From Apostichopus japonicus (lineage: Eukaryota; Echinodermata; Holothuroidea; Aspidochirotida; Stichopodidae): a stretch of 64,000 bases of DNA. The notes beneath the pieces are model-generated. The model saw only the letters and a program-made list of their open reading frames with translations, did no database searches and was not told the DNA's origin. This document shows, piece by piece, positions 35,587 to 47,969 of the stretch; positions within the stretch are counted from its first letter, which is position 1, and each line of letters opens with the position of its first letter. Position numbers and translations under genes: made by a program. The stretch covers positions 26,088,489 through 26,152,488 of the forward strand of contig NC_092572.1 of NCBI RefSeq assembly GCF_037975245.1, written 5' to 3'.

Positions 35587-36933
35587 GTAAGATCATTCTA
35601 AATTTAGCAGATATTTGAAATATAAATTGAGGTTAAAGTTAACGTTTAGATTGTAAGATATGATTATATGTAGTTATATGACAAAATCACTTCAACATGA
35701 CTTAACTAGCAGTTTCCTAAGTTAGGATTATGTCGCTAAATATTTGCAACTAGATGATGGCAATATATGCCTTGTCAGTATTCATCATTAGTTACATTCC
35801 TCCTTCCTTCCTGAATAATATTTTTAAAGTTTCAATCAAAGACTAATATGAATTTTAACCACCGTGATAGTAAAATGGCGACGTGAGCACACAAGGAGCA
35901 GACAACGTTAAATATAATATGTATACTTATGTAAGATATTAAAGAGGCCCTTCGGACTAACACCGTTAAAGGTGTGTGCGTTTGTGGCGACAGACCGGAC
36001 ACGATATATATCCGCATAATGCCCCAAAGAGTGGGTCCAAAATTTATTATAGATTGTAACTAAACGTATTAATTAGAAACTTACGTTATCATAAGTTAGG
36101 TAGGAATTATAGTTGAAGAAAGCAATATCTAAAATGAATTCACTCTGTGGTACGTTGTATTGGTTGTGCCTGAAATCAGTGATCAGTTTTAGTACTAATA
36201 GGAGACAAATAAAACCGTTGCTCCATTCTGGTCTAATTTTGCACGTGCTCGCTTGGGATTAAAGTGTCAATGATGACTTTCGTTCTGAATACACAAGGTA
36301 GAGACTGTTATCTTCAAAGAGAAGTTTTATTTCAGAAAGATATTCAAGTCAAGACTCATTCTGCAATTTCCATTAAGTTACTATCATGTGACAATCAACA
36401 ACAACCCCTGCACTTCCCCCCAAATGAAAATAAAATACACACACAAGCAGTACCCAAGTATATTTTAGTTAAATACCACCTTTTCCTAGGAGTATGAAAT
36501 TCTTTCAAGTCTTGTGTCATTACATGATGACTAAGCTTGATCATTCTGCTAGACTTTCTCTGTGCATATTTCTGACTTTACAAGCTGTCGAGTTATTGTG
36601 TCGTTACAACTCATCCTTCTTCAAGCTGTCGTGCAATATTCATGTTTATTGCAGGAAATAAATGTAAACTTCAAAACACAATCACATACCATTTGAGAGA
36701 AGATGAGTCTTATCAACTGAAAACGCTTGAGGCATGCGGCACATAAAAAAATTAGAATATCACCATACAAAAAATATCAGATTATTTTTGTTTTCAAGCT
36801 GCGTTCAAGTCGTCATTAGTTGTGGCAGCCCAAGTCTGTTTGGGCAAGTATATTTATAAAATACATCACCTCAGAATACCAGTCGTTTGTTATTTTGAAA
36901 TGTTATTTTTGTAAAATATTTACCTTTTATCAG

Positions 36934-37245
36934 AAGTACGACTAGTTGACGGCATCACAGATTATGAAGGCAGGATAGAAATTTTCTTAAACGGTGCTTG
37001 GGGAACAATTTGTGATGACAGCTGGGGCAAAGATGAAGCCGACGTAGCTTGTCGACAGCTTGGGTTTACTGCGGCGGAGGCAGCAACTAGTTCAGCAAGT
37101 TACGGAGAAGGAACTGGTCAAATCTGGTTGGAAGATGTACAATGTATCGGATTCGAAGAACATATTTTGGCTTGTAATAACAGTGGTGTCGGTGTACACA
37201 ACTGTGATCGCAATGATGTAGTTCGAGTAAAATGTGGAATAAAAG
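36934..37245 (+). CDS. SRCR exon 12 (six-Cys, 312-bp type, altered C-terminal block)
   Basis: NAGNAG acceptor tatcagaag; donor AAAG|GTCAGA. The first three quarters are standard ([33 protein letters not shown]), but the end reads HNCDRNDVVRVKCGIKG: the conserved His-Glu-Asp-Ala-Gly segment is lost although C7 and C8 are kept. Together with the weak donor this may be a decaying unit. It lies directly before the satellite-filled intron. Confidence 0.85.
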
Positions 37246-37714
37246 GTCAGATCATTCTAAATTAAGCAGGTATCTGAAATATAAATTGAGGTCAGAGTTT
37301 ACGTTTGGTTTGTTATATATGATTGTATCCAAGCATGTGACAAAATTACTTCAACATAGCTTCACTAGAAATTTTCAAAGGTACGATTATGTCACTAAAT
37401 ATTCACAACTTGTTGATGACATAATTATGCCTTTTCAGTATTCATCATTAGTTACATTCCTTCTTCCTTCCTCAATAATATTTTTGAAGTTTCAAGCAAA
37501 CAGTGATAGGAATTTTAACCACCGTGTTAGTAAAATGGCTACGAGAGCAAACACGGAAAAGACACCCTTCAATATATAGTTGTATACCTATGTAAGATAT
37601 AAAAGAGGCCCTTCGGATTAACACCGTTTAAAGTGTGTGCGTTCGTGGCGACATACCGAATACGAAATGTACCAGCATTATATACCAAAGAGTGGGTCAA
37701 GAGTGGGTCAAAAT

Positions 37715-38690
37715 CCATATATGGCCCATATATGGCAATTTGTATCTGGCCCATATCTGTGCCATATATGGAATTTATATCTGGCCATATCAAGAATTGG
37801 GCAGATATAACTTGATATAAGATAAAGGCCATAACTGCCTCAGATAAACTTTATATGGGTCACTTTTTATCTGGACCAGATATGGTCCATATATGGCAAA
37901 TCCATATCTGGATCATATATGGCAAATCCATATTTGGCCCATATATGGCAAATCCATATCTGGCCCATATATAGCAGATCCATATCTGGCCCATATATGG
38001 CAATTTTTATATGGCCCATATCTGTGCCATATATGGAATTTATATCTGGCCATATCAAGAATTGGGCAGTTATAATTTGATATAAGATAAAGGCCATATC
38101 TGCCTCAGATAAAACTTTATATGGGTCACTTTTTATCTGGACCAGATATGGTCCATATATGGCAAATCCATATCTGGATCATATATGGCAAATCCATATT
38201 TGGCCCATATATGGCAAATCCATATCTGGCCCATATATAGCAGATCCATATCTGGCCCATATATGGCAATTTGTATATGGCCCATATCTGTGCCATATAT
38301 GGAATTTATATCTGGCCATATCAAGAATTGGGCAGATATAACTTGATATAAGATAAAGGCCATATCTGCCTCAGATAAAACTTTATATGAGTCACTTTTT
38401 ATCTGGACCAGATATGGTCCATATATGGCAAATCCATATCTGGACCATATATGGCAAATCCATATTTGGCCCATATATGGCAAATCCATATCTGGCCCAT
38501 ATATAGCAGATCCATATCTGGCCCATATATGGCAAATCCATATCTGGCTCATATAGGGCAGATCCATATCTGAAAAATCCATATTTGGCTCATATATGGC
38601 AAATCCATATCTGGCCCATTACTTAGAGATCCATATCTGGCTCATATATGCCACATCCATATATATTGCCCTTGGCAAATCCATTACTGT
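37715..38690. repeat. Satellite A: 26-bp monomers in a 265-bp higher-order repeat
   Basis: The basic monomer is about atatggcaaatccatatctg plus gaccat (26 bp). Larger units of 265-266 bp recur: the landmark gataaaggcc stands at 37821, 38086 and 38352. Most monomers contain CCATATATGG, a perfect palindrome of the CC(A/T)6GG form. The tail after about 38570 is degraded. Open frames seen on both strands follow from the repeat and are not genes. Confidence 0.9.
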
Positions 38691-40130
38691 CTCATATTAT
38701 GATAAATCCAGATTGAACTAGTTAAAAAAAAATGGCTTCATCTGTGCCAGATATTTATCTGGCGATGCAAAGAAATATAATTTGAAACCAAATAAAGGCA
38801 ATATATGGCGCAGATAAAGCAACTTTTTATTTACTGCTTAATTATCTGGCCATTAATTACATTTCCTGTTTGATCCATCAGCAGGTATTTTTCTTTTTCT
38901 TGTTTCACCTTATTCACAGTATATCCAAGCCTTTACAAATAAAAAACTATATAATATTTAAAAAGGGTCTTCTGTTCAAACGATTATTGAGACAATATGA
39001 CCGTCAGAACAAAAATACATGGTTAAGAGAATAAAATATCCTGGCATGATAAAATGCTCCACGAATAAATTGGCACTTGAAAGCCTGCTTCATGACAAAA
39101 TGCCCATCACTCTGCCGTCTCTAGGCTGTCTTCAGTCTCTGCAAGGTCTGCGAGTCCTTTCATCGACACAATTTTCAAAACAATGATGAAGACATATTGT
39201 TGGGATTACTTTATTCCCAGCACATTCCAAACCCAATTGTGTACCTAACTTTTTTGTGACACATAGTTTTATTTATGACTCACAATGCTTCCAACTAGAA
39301 AGAGATTTCAAAAAACATTACAAATTGTGTCTGAAAAAAACCCATCTCCAGACAATTAGACCAAAAAAAGCAGGGCTTAATTGGAGGTAAAGATCAAATT
39401 ATCTTGGACTTCAGAATCTGCAGTTTTGGCCTCAAACATATCACTCAAAAAGCTCCTTGCTGTTACCTAATCCGACTGCTATGGTCATAATATGACCGCT
39501 GTTAAAATAATACTTGAAGGTTGAGTTCTTTATTCTTCTGTTGTCCTGTAGAGGTTGATACTAAATTGCATTGTGCTATCCCTTTATTTAATATATTTGG
39601 TTTAGTAAATAAGTTCCAGGAGGGCGATATATGTTCCGTTCAGTATCGAAGTTCAGGCCAAAATATGTTGTTTCCATCCGTTCCAAAAAATTTCTTCCTT
39701 ACTTCGGACTGTTCAGTTCACTATAGAATCCTTTGCCAATGTCCTAACTCAATACGTTATTGTTTACGAATCTCCATCACCCTTCCTTAATGTACCAATT
39801 CTTTCTGTTAAATTTCCTCCTGTTCTCCCCTACCATGTGTAAACTAGCTGTTTTTCCTATCTCACTCTCCCAGAGTATCAATACACATATGTCCTTTGTT
39901 CCAAAGAAGGTTTTCACACCACTTAATTACCCTCTGAGTCATCCTTTTTCCCCTCAATGACCCTGTGGTTACCTAGCAACCCAGATAGATCAAGTAGCCG
40001 ATTTATACCCCCTTTGACCTAGTGTGCCATGTAAGTGCTTTACCATTGAAATTATGCAGGACCACAAATTCAACAATATAGGGCAATATAAATCTCTATG
40101 AAAATACATTATAGCATACAGTCTTACATG
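38691..40130. other. Central segment between the two satellites
   Basis: Single-copy-looking AT-rich DNA. Its left edge (about 38740-38830) still shows satellite-like words (gccagatatttatctggc, aggcaatatatggcg). Frames such as 39521-39790 have no recognised motif. No transposase or terminal repeats were identified. Confidence 0.5.
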
Positions 40131-42471
40131 TATATCCAGTTATATCTGGCTTAATATGGCCAGATAAAACTTTTCTGCATATCTGGATAGACTCTATGTC
40201 CAGTTATATCTGGCTTTATATCTTTATTAGGCCAGATAAAACTTTATATGCCTATCTGGGTTGACTCTATATCCAGTTGTATATGGCTTTATATGGCCAT
40301 ATTAAACTTGATATGGATATCTGGCTTACAATTATATCAAGATATATCTTGCTTTATATGGCCATATCACACTTGATATGGATATCTTGCTTACAATTAT
40401 ATCGAGATATATCTGGCTTTTATATGGCCATATCAAACTCGATATGGATATCTGGATACCAATTATATCAAGATATTTATGGCTTTAAATGGCCATATTA
40501 AACTTGATATGGATATCTGGCTTACAATTATATCGAGATAAATCTGGCTTTATATGGCCAGATAAAATGTTATATGCATATCTGGGTTACAAGTATTTTA
40601 AGATATATTTGGCTTTATATGGCCATATCAAACTTGATATGGATATTTGGAATACAATTATATCAAGATATATCTGGCTTTATATGGCAATATCAAACAA
40701 ACTTTATATGGATATCTGGCTTACAATTATATCAAGATATATCTGGCTTTATATGGCCAGATAAAATGTTATCTGCCTATCTGGATTGACTCTCTATCCA
40801 GTTATATCTGGCTTTGTATGGTCATATCAAACTTGATATGGATATCTGGATTACAATTAAACCAAGATATTTATGGCTTTATATGGCCATATCAAACTTG
40901 ATATGCGTATCTGGATTGACTCTACATCCAGTTATATCTGGCTTTATATGGTCATATCAAACTTTATATGAATATCTGGCTTACACGTATATCAAGATAT
41001 ATCTGGCTTCATATGGCCATATCAAACTTGATATGCATATCTGGCTTACAAGTATTTTAAGATATATCTGGCATTATATGGGCATATCAAACTTGATATG
41101 GATATCTGGAATACAATTATATCAAGATATATCTGGCTTTATATGGCAATATCAAACTTGATATGGATATCTGGCTTACAACTATATCAAGATATATCTG
41201 GCTTTATATGGCCAGATAAAATGTCATCTGCATATCTGGATTGACTCTATATCCAGTTATATGTGGCTTTGTATGGCCAAATCAAACTTGATATGGATAT
41301 CTGGATTACAATTAAACCAAGATATCGATATCTGGATTACAATTAAACCAAGATATATCTGGCTTTATATGGCCATATCAAACTTGATATGCGTATCTGG
41401 ATTGACTCTACATCCAGTTATATCTGGCTTTATATGGCCATATCAAACTTTATATGCATATCTGGATTACACGTATATCAAGATATATCTGGATTTATAT
41501 GGCCATATCAAACTTGATATGGATATCTGGTTTACAATTATACCAAGATATATCTGGCTTCATATGGCCATATCAAACTTGATATGCATATCTGGCTTAC
41601 ACGTATATTAAGATATATCTGGCTTTATATGGCCATATCAAACTTGATATGCATATCTGGCTTACACGTATATCAAGATATATCTGGCTTTATATGGCCA
41701 TATCAAACTTGATATGGATATCTGGCTTACAATTATATCAAGATATATCTGACTCTATATGGCCATATCAAACTTTATATAGATATCTGGCTTACAAGTA
41801 TTTTAAGATATATCTGGCTTCATATGGCCATATCAAACTTGATGTGGATATCTGGATTACAATTATATCAAGATATATCTGGCTTCATATGGCCATATCA
41901 AACTCGATATGGATATCTGGATACCAATTATATCAAGATATATATGGCTTTATATGGCCATATTAAACTTGATATGGATATCTGGCTTACAATTATATCG
42001 AGATATATCTGGCTTTATATGGCCAGATAAAATGTTATATGCATATCTGGGTTACAAGTATTTTAAGATATATTTGGCATTATATGGCCATATCAAACTT
42101 GATACGGATATTTGGAATACAATTATATCAAGATATATCTGGCTTTATATGGCCATATCAAACTTTATATGGATATCTGGCTTATAATTATATCAAGATT
42201 TATCTGGCTTTGATGGCCAGATAAAATGTTATCTGCATATCTGGATTGACTCTATATCCAGTTATATCTGGCTTTGTATGGTCATATCAAACTTGATATG
42301 GATATCTGGATTACACTTAAACCAAGATATTTATGGCTTTATATGGCCATATCAAACTTGATATGCGTATCTGGATTGACTCTACATCCAGTTATATCTG
42401 GCTTTATATGGCCATATCAAACTTTATATGCATATCTGGCTTACAATTATATCGAGATATATAACCAGATA
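40131..42471. repeat. Satellite B: about 65-bp monomers with a palindromic core
   Basis: About 35 monomers follow each other; the consensus starts atatctggctttatatggcc and continues atatcaaacttgatatggat, then atctggcttacaattatatc, then aagat. Each contains CCATATCAA-AC-TTGATATGG, an inverted repeat with 9-bp arms and a 2-bp spacer. Variants with ccagataaaatg.tat and tgactcta.atccagttatat mark a longer-range pattern. Because the monomer lacks stops in several frames it yields overlapping open frames of the type YIWLYMAISNLIW, which I regard as non-coding. Confidence 0.9.
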
Positions 42472-42682
42472 TGGAATTTGAGTAAGGGTAAACGAATAAA
42501 TGATAAACTTACGTTATCATAAGTCAGGTACGAAATATAGTTGAGGAAAGCAATATCTAAAATGAATTCACCTTGTGGTATGTTGTACTGGAAGTGCCTG
42601 AAATCAGAGAGCAGTTTTAGGACTAAAATGAGTCGTAAGGTTTTTTGAAATGTTATTTTGTTAAATATTTACCTTTTATCAG

Positions 42683-42994
42683 AATTACGACTAGTTGATG
42701 GCACCTCAGATTATAAAGGCAGGATAGAAATCTTCTTAAACGGTGCTTGGGGAACAATTTGTGATGACAGCTGGGGCAAAGATGAAGCCGACGTAGTGTG
42801 TCGACAGCTTGGGTTTACTGCGGCGGAGGCAGCAACTAGTTCTGCGAGTTTCGGAGAAGGAACTGGTCAAATCTGGTTGGATGATGTACAATGTATCGGA
42901 TCCGAAGAACATATTTTGGATTGTAGTCACAGCGGTGTCGGTGAACACAACTGTGGTCATAGTGAAGATGCTGGAGTAAAATGTGAAACTCCAG
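42683..42994 (+). CDS. SRCR exon 13 (six-Cys, 312-bp type)
   Basis: Acceptor tatcag then AATTACG, giving ELRLVDG; donor CCAG|GTAAGA. Distinct features are [34 protein letters not shown] and the end [13 protein letters not shown]. It shares SFGEG, LDC, GEHNC and CETPG with exon 14, so the two are close sisters on either side of one unit boundary. Confidence 0.92.
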
Positions 42995-44350
42995 GTAAGA
43001 TCATCCTAAATTCAGCAGATATTTGAAATATAAATTGAGGTTAAAGTTTACGTTTAGTATGTTAGATATGATTACGTCTAATCATGTGACAACATTACTT
43101 CAACATGACCAAACTAGCAATTTCCTAAGGTACGATTATATCACTAATTATTCGCAACTTGTTGGTGGCAATATTATGCCTTGTCAGTATTCATCATTAG
43201 TTACATTCCTTCTACCTTCTTGAATAATATTGCTAAAGTTCCAATCAAAACTGATATGAATTTTAACCACCTTGTTAGTAAAATGGCTACGAGAGCACAC
43301 ACGGAGCAGAGAACTTTAAATATAAAAATGGATACCTATGTAAGATCTAAATGAGGCCCTTCGGATTAACACCGTTTATAGTGTGTGCGTTCGTGGCGAC
43401 AGACCGGGTATACTATATACCCGCATTATATCCCAAAGAGTGAGTCAAAATCTTATTATAGATTGTAACTAACGAATTAAGTATAAACTTACGTTATCAT
43501 AAGTCAGGTAGGAAATATAGTTGAGAAAACAGCATATAGAAAAAATTACCCTGTGGTATGTTGTACTGGAAGGGCCTGAAATCAGCGAGCAGTTTAAGTA
43601 CTAACAGGAGACAAATAAAACCGTTACTCCATTCTGGTCTAACGTTACACGTGCTCTCTTGGGGTTAACGTGTAAATGTTGACTTTCGTTCCGAATACAC
43701 AAGGTAGATACCGTAATCTTCAAAGATAAGTTTTATTTCAGGAAAGTTATTCAAGTCAAGACTCTTTCTGCTTTTTCACTAAAGTTGCTATGATGTGACA
43801 ATCAACAACAACCCTTCCCCCCTTCCCCAAGTAAAAAAATCACACACACACACACACACAAGTAGCACCCAAATATATTTCAGTTAAAAACCCCTTTCCC
43901 ATTAGTATGAAATTCATTCCCGTCTATGTCAAATACATGATGACAAAGCTTGATCATTCAACCAGACTTTCTTTGTGCATATTGCTGACTTTACAAGCTG
44001 TCGAGTCATTATATCGTTACAACTTACTACTTCTTCAAGCTTTCGTGGTATATTAATGTTCAATGCAGGAAGTAAATGTAAATTCAAAACACAATAACAT
44101 ACCATTTGAGAGAATTTGAGTCCTTGCAACTGGAACACGCTTGTGGTAAGTGGCACATTACTAAAATCAGAATATTATCATACCAAAAAAAAAACAGATT
44201 ATTTCTGTAATCAAGCTGCGTTCAAGTCGCCATAAGTTGTCGTACACCAAGTCTGTTTAGGCAAACAAAATTATTGAATACATCGTCTCAGAAAACCAGT
44301 CAAAAGGTTTTTTGAAATGTTATTTTTGTTAAATATTTACCTTTTATCAG

Positions 44351-44662
44351 AAGTACGACTAGTTGACGGCACCACAGATTATGAAGGCAGGATAGAAATC
44401 TTCTTAAACGGTGCTTGGGGAACAATTTGTGATGACAGCTGGGGCAAAGCTGAAGCCGACGTAGCTTGTCGACAGCTTGGGTTTACTGCGGCGGAGGCAG
44501 CAACTAGTTCTGCGAGTTTCGGAGAAGGAACTGGTCAAATCTGGTTGGATGATGTACAATGTGACGGATCTGAAGAACATATTTTGGATTGTAATAACAT
44601 TGGTGTCGGTGAACACAACTGTGGTCATAGTGAAGATGCTGGAGTAAAATGTGAAACTCCAG
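44351..44662 (+). CDS. SRCR exon 14 (six-Cys, 312-bp type)
   Basis: NAGNAG acceptor; donor CCAG|GTAAGA. WGKAEADVAC replaces WGKDEAD, which removes one acidic residue of the cation-binding region; [23 protein letters not shown]. Upstream the frame is open from an ATG at 44317 through the acceptor ([12 protein letters not shown] joined to VRLVDG), whereas most units have a TAA there. Confidence 0.92.
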
Positions 44663-46006
44663 GTAAGATCATTCTAAATTTAGCAGATATTTGAAATATA
44701 ATTTGTGGTTACAGTTTACGTTAAAAGTATGTAAGATATGATTATATCTAATCAATGACAAAATGAATTCAACATGACATAACAAGCTCTTTCCTAAAGA
44801 ACGATTATGTCACTAAATATTCGCAAATTGTTGATGGCAATATTATGCCTTGTCAGTATTCATCATTACTTACATTCCTTCTTCCTTTTTGAATAATATT
44901 GTTAAAGTTTCAATCAAAGACTGTTATGAAATTTAACCACCTTGTTAGTTAAATGGCTACTAGGGCACACACGGAGCAGACAACGTTAAATTTAAAAATG
45001 TTTACCTATTGTAAGATCTAAAAGAGGCCCTTCGGATTAACATCGTTTAAAGTGTGTGTATTCGTGGCAACAGACCGGATATAATATATACCCGTATTAT
45101 ATCCTAAAGAGTGGGTCAAAATCCAATTATATATTGTATCTTACAAATTAACTATAAACTTACGTTATATTTAGTTAGGTAGGCAATAAAGTTGAGGAAA
45201 ACAATGTTTAAAAAGTGTTACCCTGTGAAATGTTGTACTCAATACGCCTGAAATCAGTGAGCGGGTTTAGTACCAATAGGAGACAAATTAAACCGTTACC
45301 CCATTCTGGTATAGTTTTGCACGTGCTCGCTAGGGGTTAACGTGTCAATGATTGCTTTCGTTCTGAATACACAAGGTAGATACCGTAATTTTCCAAGAGA
45401 AGTTTTATTTCAGGAAAGATATTCAAGTCAAGACTCTTTCTGCATTTTCACTAAAGTGACTATCATGTGAGAATCAACAACAACCCTCCCACCTCCCCCC
45501 CCCCCCCAAAAAAAAAATCACACACACAAGCAGTACCCAAGTATATTTCAGTTAAAAAAACCTTTGCTAGGAGTATGAAATTCATTCCCGTCTTGTGTCA
45601 AATACATGATGACAAAGCTTGGTCATTCTACCAGACTTTCTGTGTGCATATTGCTGTTTTTACAAGCTGTCGAGTTAGTTTGTTGTTACAGCTCACTCTT
45701 TTTTAAGATGTCGTGGAATATTATTGTTTAATGCAGGAAATAAATGTAAACTTCAAAACACAATCACGTACCATTTGAGTCCTTTCAACTGGAACACGCT
45801 TGAGGTAGGTGGCACATAAAAAAAATCAGCATATCATATAAAAGAAACAATCAGATTGTTTTTGTAATCAGGCTGCGTTCAAGTCGTCACTAGTTGTCGT
45901 AGACCAAGTTTAATTAAGTAAGCATACATTTTAAAACATCGCCTCAGAAAACCAGTCCTACGTTATTTTGAAATATTATTTTTGTAAAATATTTACCTTT
46001 AATCAG

Positions 46007-46318
46007 AAGTACGACTAGTGAACGGCACCACAGATTATGAAGGCAGGATAGAAATCTACTTAAATGGTGCTTGGGGAACCATTTGCGATGACGGCTGGGG
46101 CAAAGAAGAAGCCGAAGTAGCGTGTCGACAGCTTGGGTATATTGCGGCTGTGGAAGCAGTCTCTTTTGCGAGTTACGGAGAAGGAACTGGTGAAATCTGG
46201 TTTGATGATGTACAATGTATCGGATCCGAAGAACATATTTTGGCTTGTAATAACAGTGGTGTCGGTGTACACGACTGTGATCATAGTGAAGATGCTGGAG
46301 TAAAATGTGAAATTCCAG
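46007..46318 (+). CDS. SRCR exon 15 (six-Cys, 312-bp type)
   Basis: NAGNAG acceptor aatcagaag; donor CCAG|GTAACA. VNGTTDYEG adds an NGT glycosylation sequon near the start; IEIYLNG, CDDGWGKEEAEVAC, LGYIAAVEAVSFASY, IWFDDVQC, VHDCDHSEDAG. HDCDH replaces HNCGH around C7. It has more private changes than most core exons. Confidence 0.92.
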
Positions 46319-47657
46319 GTAACATCATTCAAAATTTAGCAGATATTTGAAATATAAATTGAGGTTAGAATTTAGTTTTCGTATGTTTGATATTATTATA
46401 TTCTAATCATGTGACAAACTTACTTAAAAATGATTTAATTTGCAATTTCCTAAGGTACCATTTTATCACTCTATATTCGCAACTTGTTGATGGCAATATT
46501 ATGCCTTGTCAGTATTTATCAGTAGTTACATTCCTTCTTCCTTTCTGAATAATGTTGTTAAAGTTCCAATCAAAGACTGATATGAATTTTAACCACCGTG
46601 TTAGTAAAATGGCTACGAGAGCACACACGGAGAAGAAAACGTTAAGTATGATTTGTATATTTATGTAAGATGTAAAAGAGGCCCTTTGGATTAACACCGT
46701 TTAAAGTATGTGCATTCGTGGCGACAGATCGGATACGGCATATACCCGTATAATATCCCAAAGAGTGAGTCCAAGTCTTGTTATACATTAAAAATAAACG
46801 AATTAATTATAAACTCACGTTATCATAAGTTAGGTAGGAGATAGTTGGGAAAACAATATCTGCAAACATCTACTCTGAAGTATTTTGTTTTGGAACGACC
46901 TGAAATCAACGAACAGTTTTAGTGCTAATAGGAGACAAATAAAACCGTTGCTCCATTATGATCTAACTTTGCACGTGCTTGCTTGGGGTTAAAGTGTCAA
47001 TGATGACTTTCATTCTGAATACACGAGGTAGAGACCGAAATCTTCAAGAGAAGTTTTATTTCAGGAAAGATAATCAAGTCAAGATAATTCTGCATTTTCA
47101 CTAAATTTACTACCATGTGGCATTTAACAACCACCCCTACCCACAAAATAAAATCACACACACAAGAAGTACCTAAATATATTTCAGAAACACCCCCTTT
47201 CATAGGAGTATGAAATTCTTTCAAGTCTTATGTCAAATAAATGATGACAAAGCTTGGTCAATCTGCCAGAATTTCTGTGTGCATATTGCTGACTTTACAT
47301 CCTGTCGAGTTATGGTGTAGTTACAAATCATTCCTTCTTCAAGCTGTCGTGGAATAGTAATATTTAATGTAGGGAATAAATGTAAACTTCAAAACACAGT
47401 CACATATCATTTGAGAGAATTTGAGTCCTATCAACTGGAAAATGCTTGGGGCATGTGGCAAATAATGGAAATTAGAATATCATCATACAAAAGAAAAAAA
47501 ATCAGAATATTTTTGTTATCAAGCTGCGTTCAAGTCGTCATTTGTTGTCGTATACCAAGTCTGTTTGGACAAGCATATTTATAAAATACATCGCCTCAGA
47601 AAACCAGTCGTACGTTATTTTGAAAGTTATTTTTGTAAAATATTGACCTTTTATCAG

Positions 47658-47969
47658 AAATACGACTAGTTGACGGCACCACAGATTATGAAGGCAGGAT
47701 AGAAATCTTCTTAAACGGTGCTTGGGGAACAATTTGTGATAACAGCTGGGGCAAAGATGAAGGCGACGTAGTGTGTCGACAGCTTGGGTTTACTGCGGCG
47801 GAGGCAGCAATTAGTTCTGCAAGTTACGGAGAAGGAACTGGTCCAATCTGGTTGGATGATGTACAATGTATCGGATCCGAAGAACATATCTTGGCTTGTT
47901 ATAACAGTGGTGTCGGTGTACACAACTGTGGTCATGATGATGATGTTGGAGTGAAATGTGGAAGTGAAA
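47658..47969 (+). CDS. SRCR exon 16 (six-Cys, 312-bp type)
   Basis: Acceptor tatcag then AAATACG; donor GAAA|GTAAGA (Lys at the junction). TICDNSW replaces TICDDSW and KDEGDVVC replaces [31 protein letters not shown] without the NNS sequon; end HDDDVGVKCGSES. The D-to-N change lies in the acidic cluster known to bind Ca2+ in other SRCR domains. Confidence 0.92.

Larger units (their letters stand above)
28941..36933. repeat. Core array introns, first block (units of exons 7-12)
   Basis: Five introns of about 1.35 kb, nearly colinear. Layout in the exon 8-9 intron: post-exon segment with gccttgtcagtattcatcatt (about 30797); aattttaaccacc...cacacacggagcag (30888-30930) and gtgtgtgctttcgtggcgacag (about 30998); taccctgtggtatgttgtgctgg (about 31164); acttt.gtt.tgaatacacaagg (about 31298); a C-rich/CA patch (31427-31465); gctgactttataagctgc (about 31581); the gcttgaggtaagtggc donor-like motif (31737-31752); gttgtcgtagaccaagtctgtttggg (about 31840); and the pre-exon tract. 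No SINE or four-Cys exon is present. Confidence 0.8.
37246..42682. other. Intron 13 (exons 12 to 13), enlarged by about 4.8 kb of satellite-bearing DNA
   Basis: Normal core-intron sequence runs to gtgggtcaaaatc (about 37714) and resumes at gtaaacgaataaatgataaacttacgtt (about 42488). Between them are satellite A, a central segment and satellite B. After the insertion the usual part from the ggtatgttg module to the pre-exon module is also mostly missing (about 42610-42640), so exon 13 lies unusually close to the insertion. Confidence 0.75.

Noticed and set aside
37569-42522. Many open frames across the satellites (WICHIWAKYG, YIWLYMAISNLIW types) on both strands.
   Set aside because: Overlapping frames are open at once because the repeat lacks stops; there is no splice or start context.
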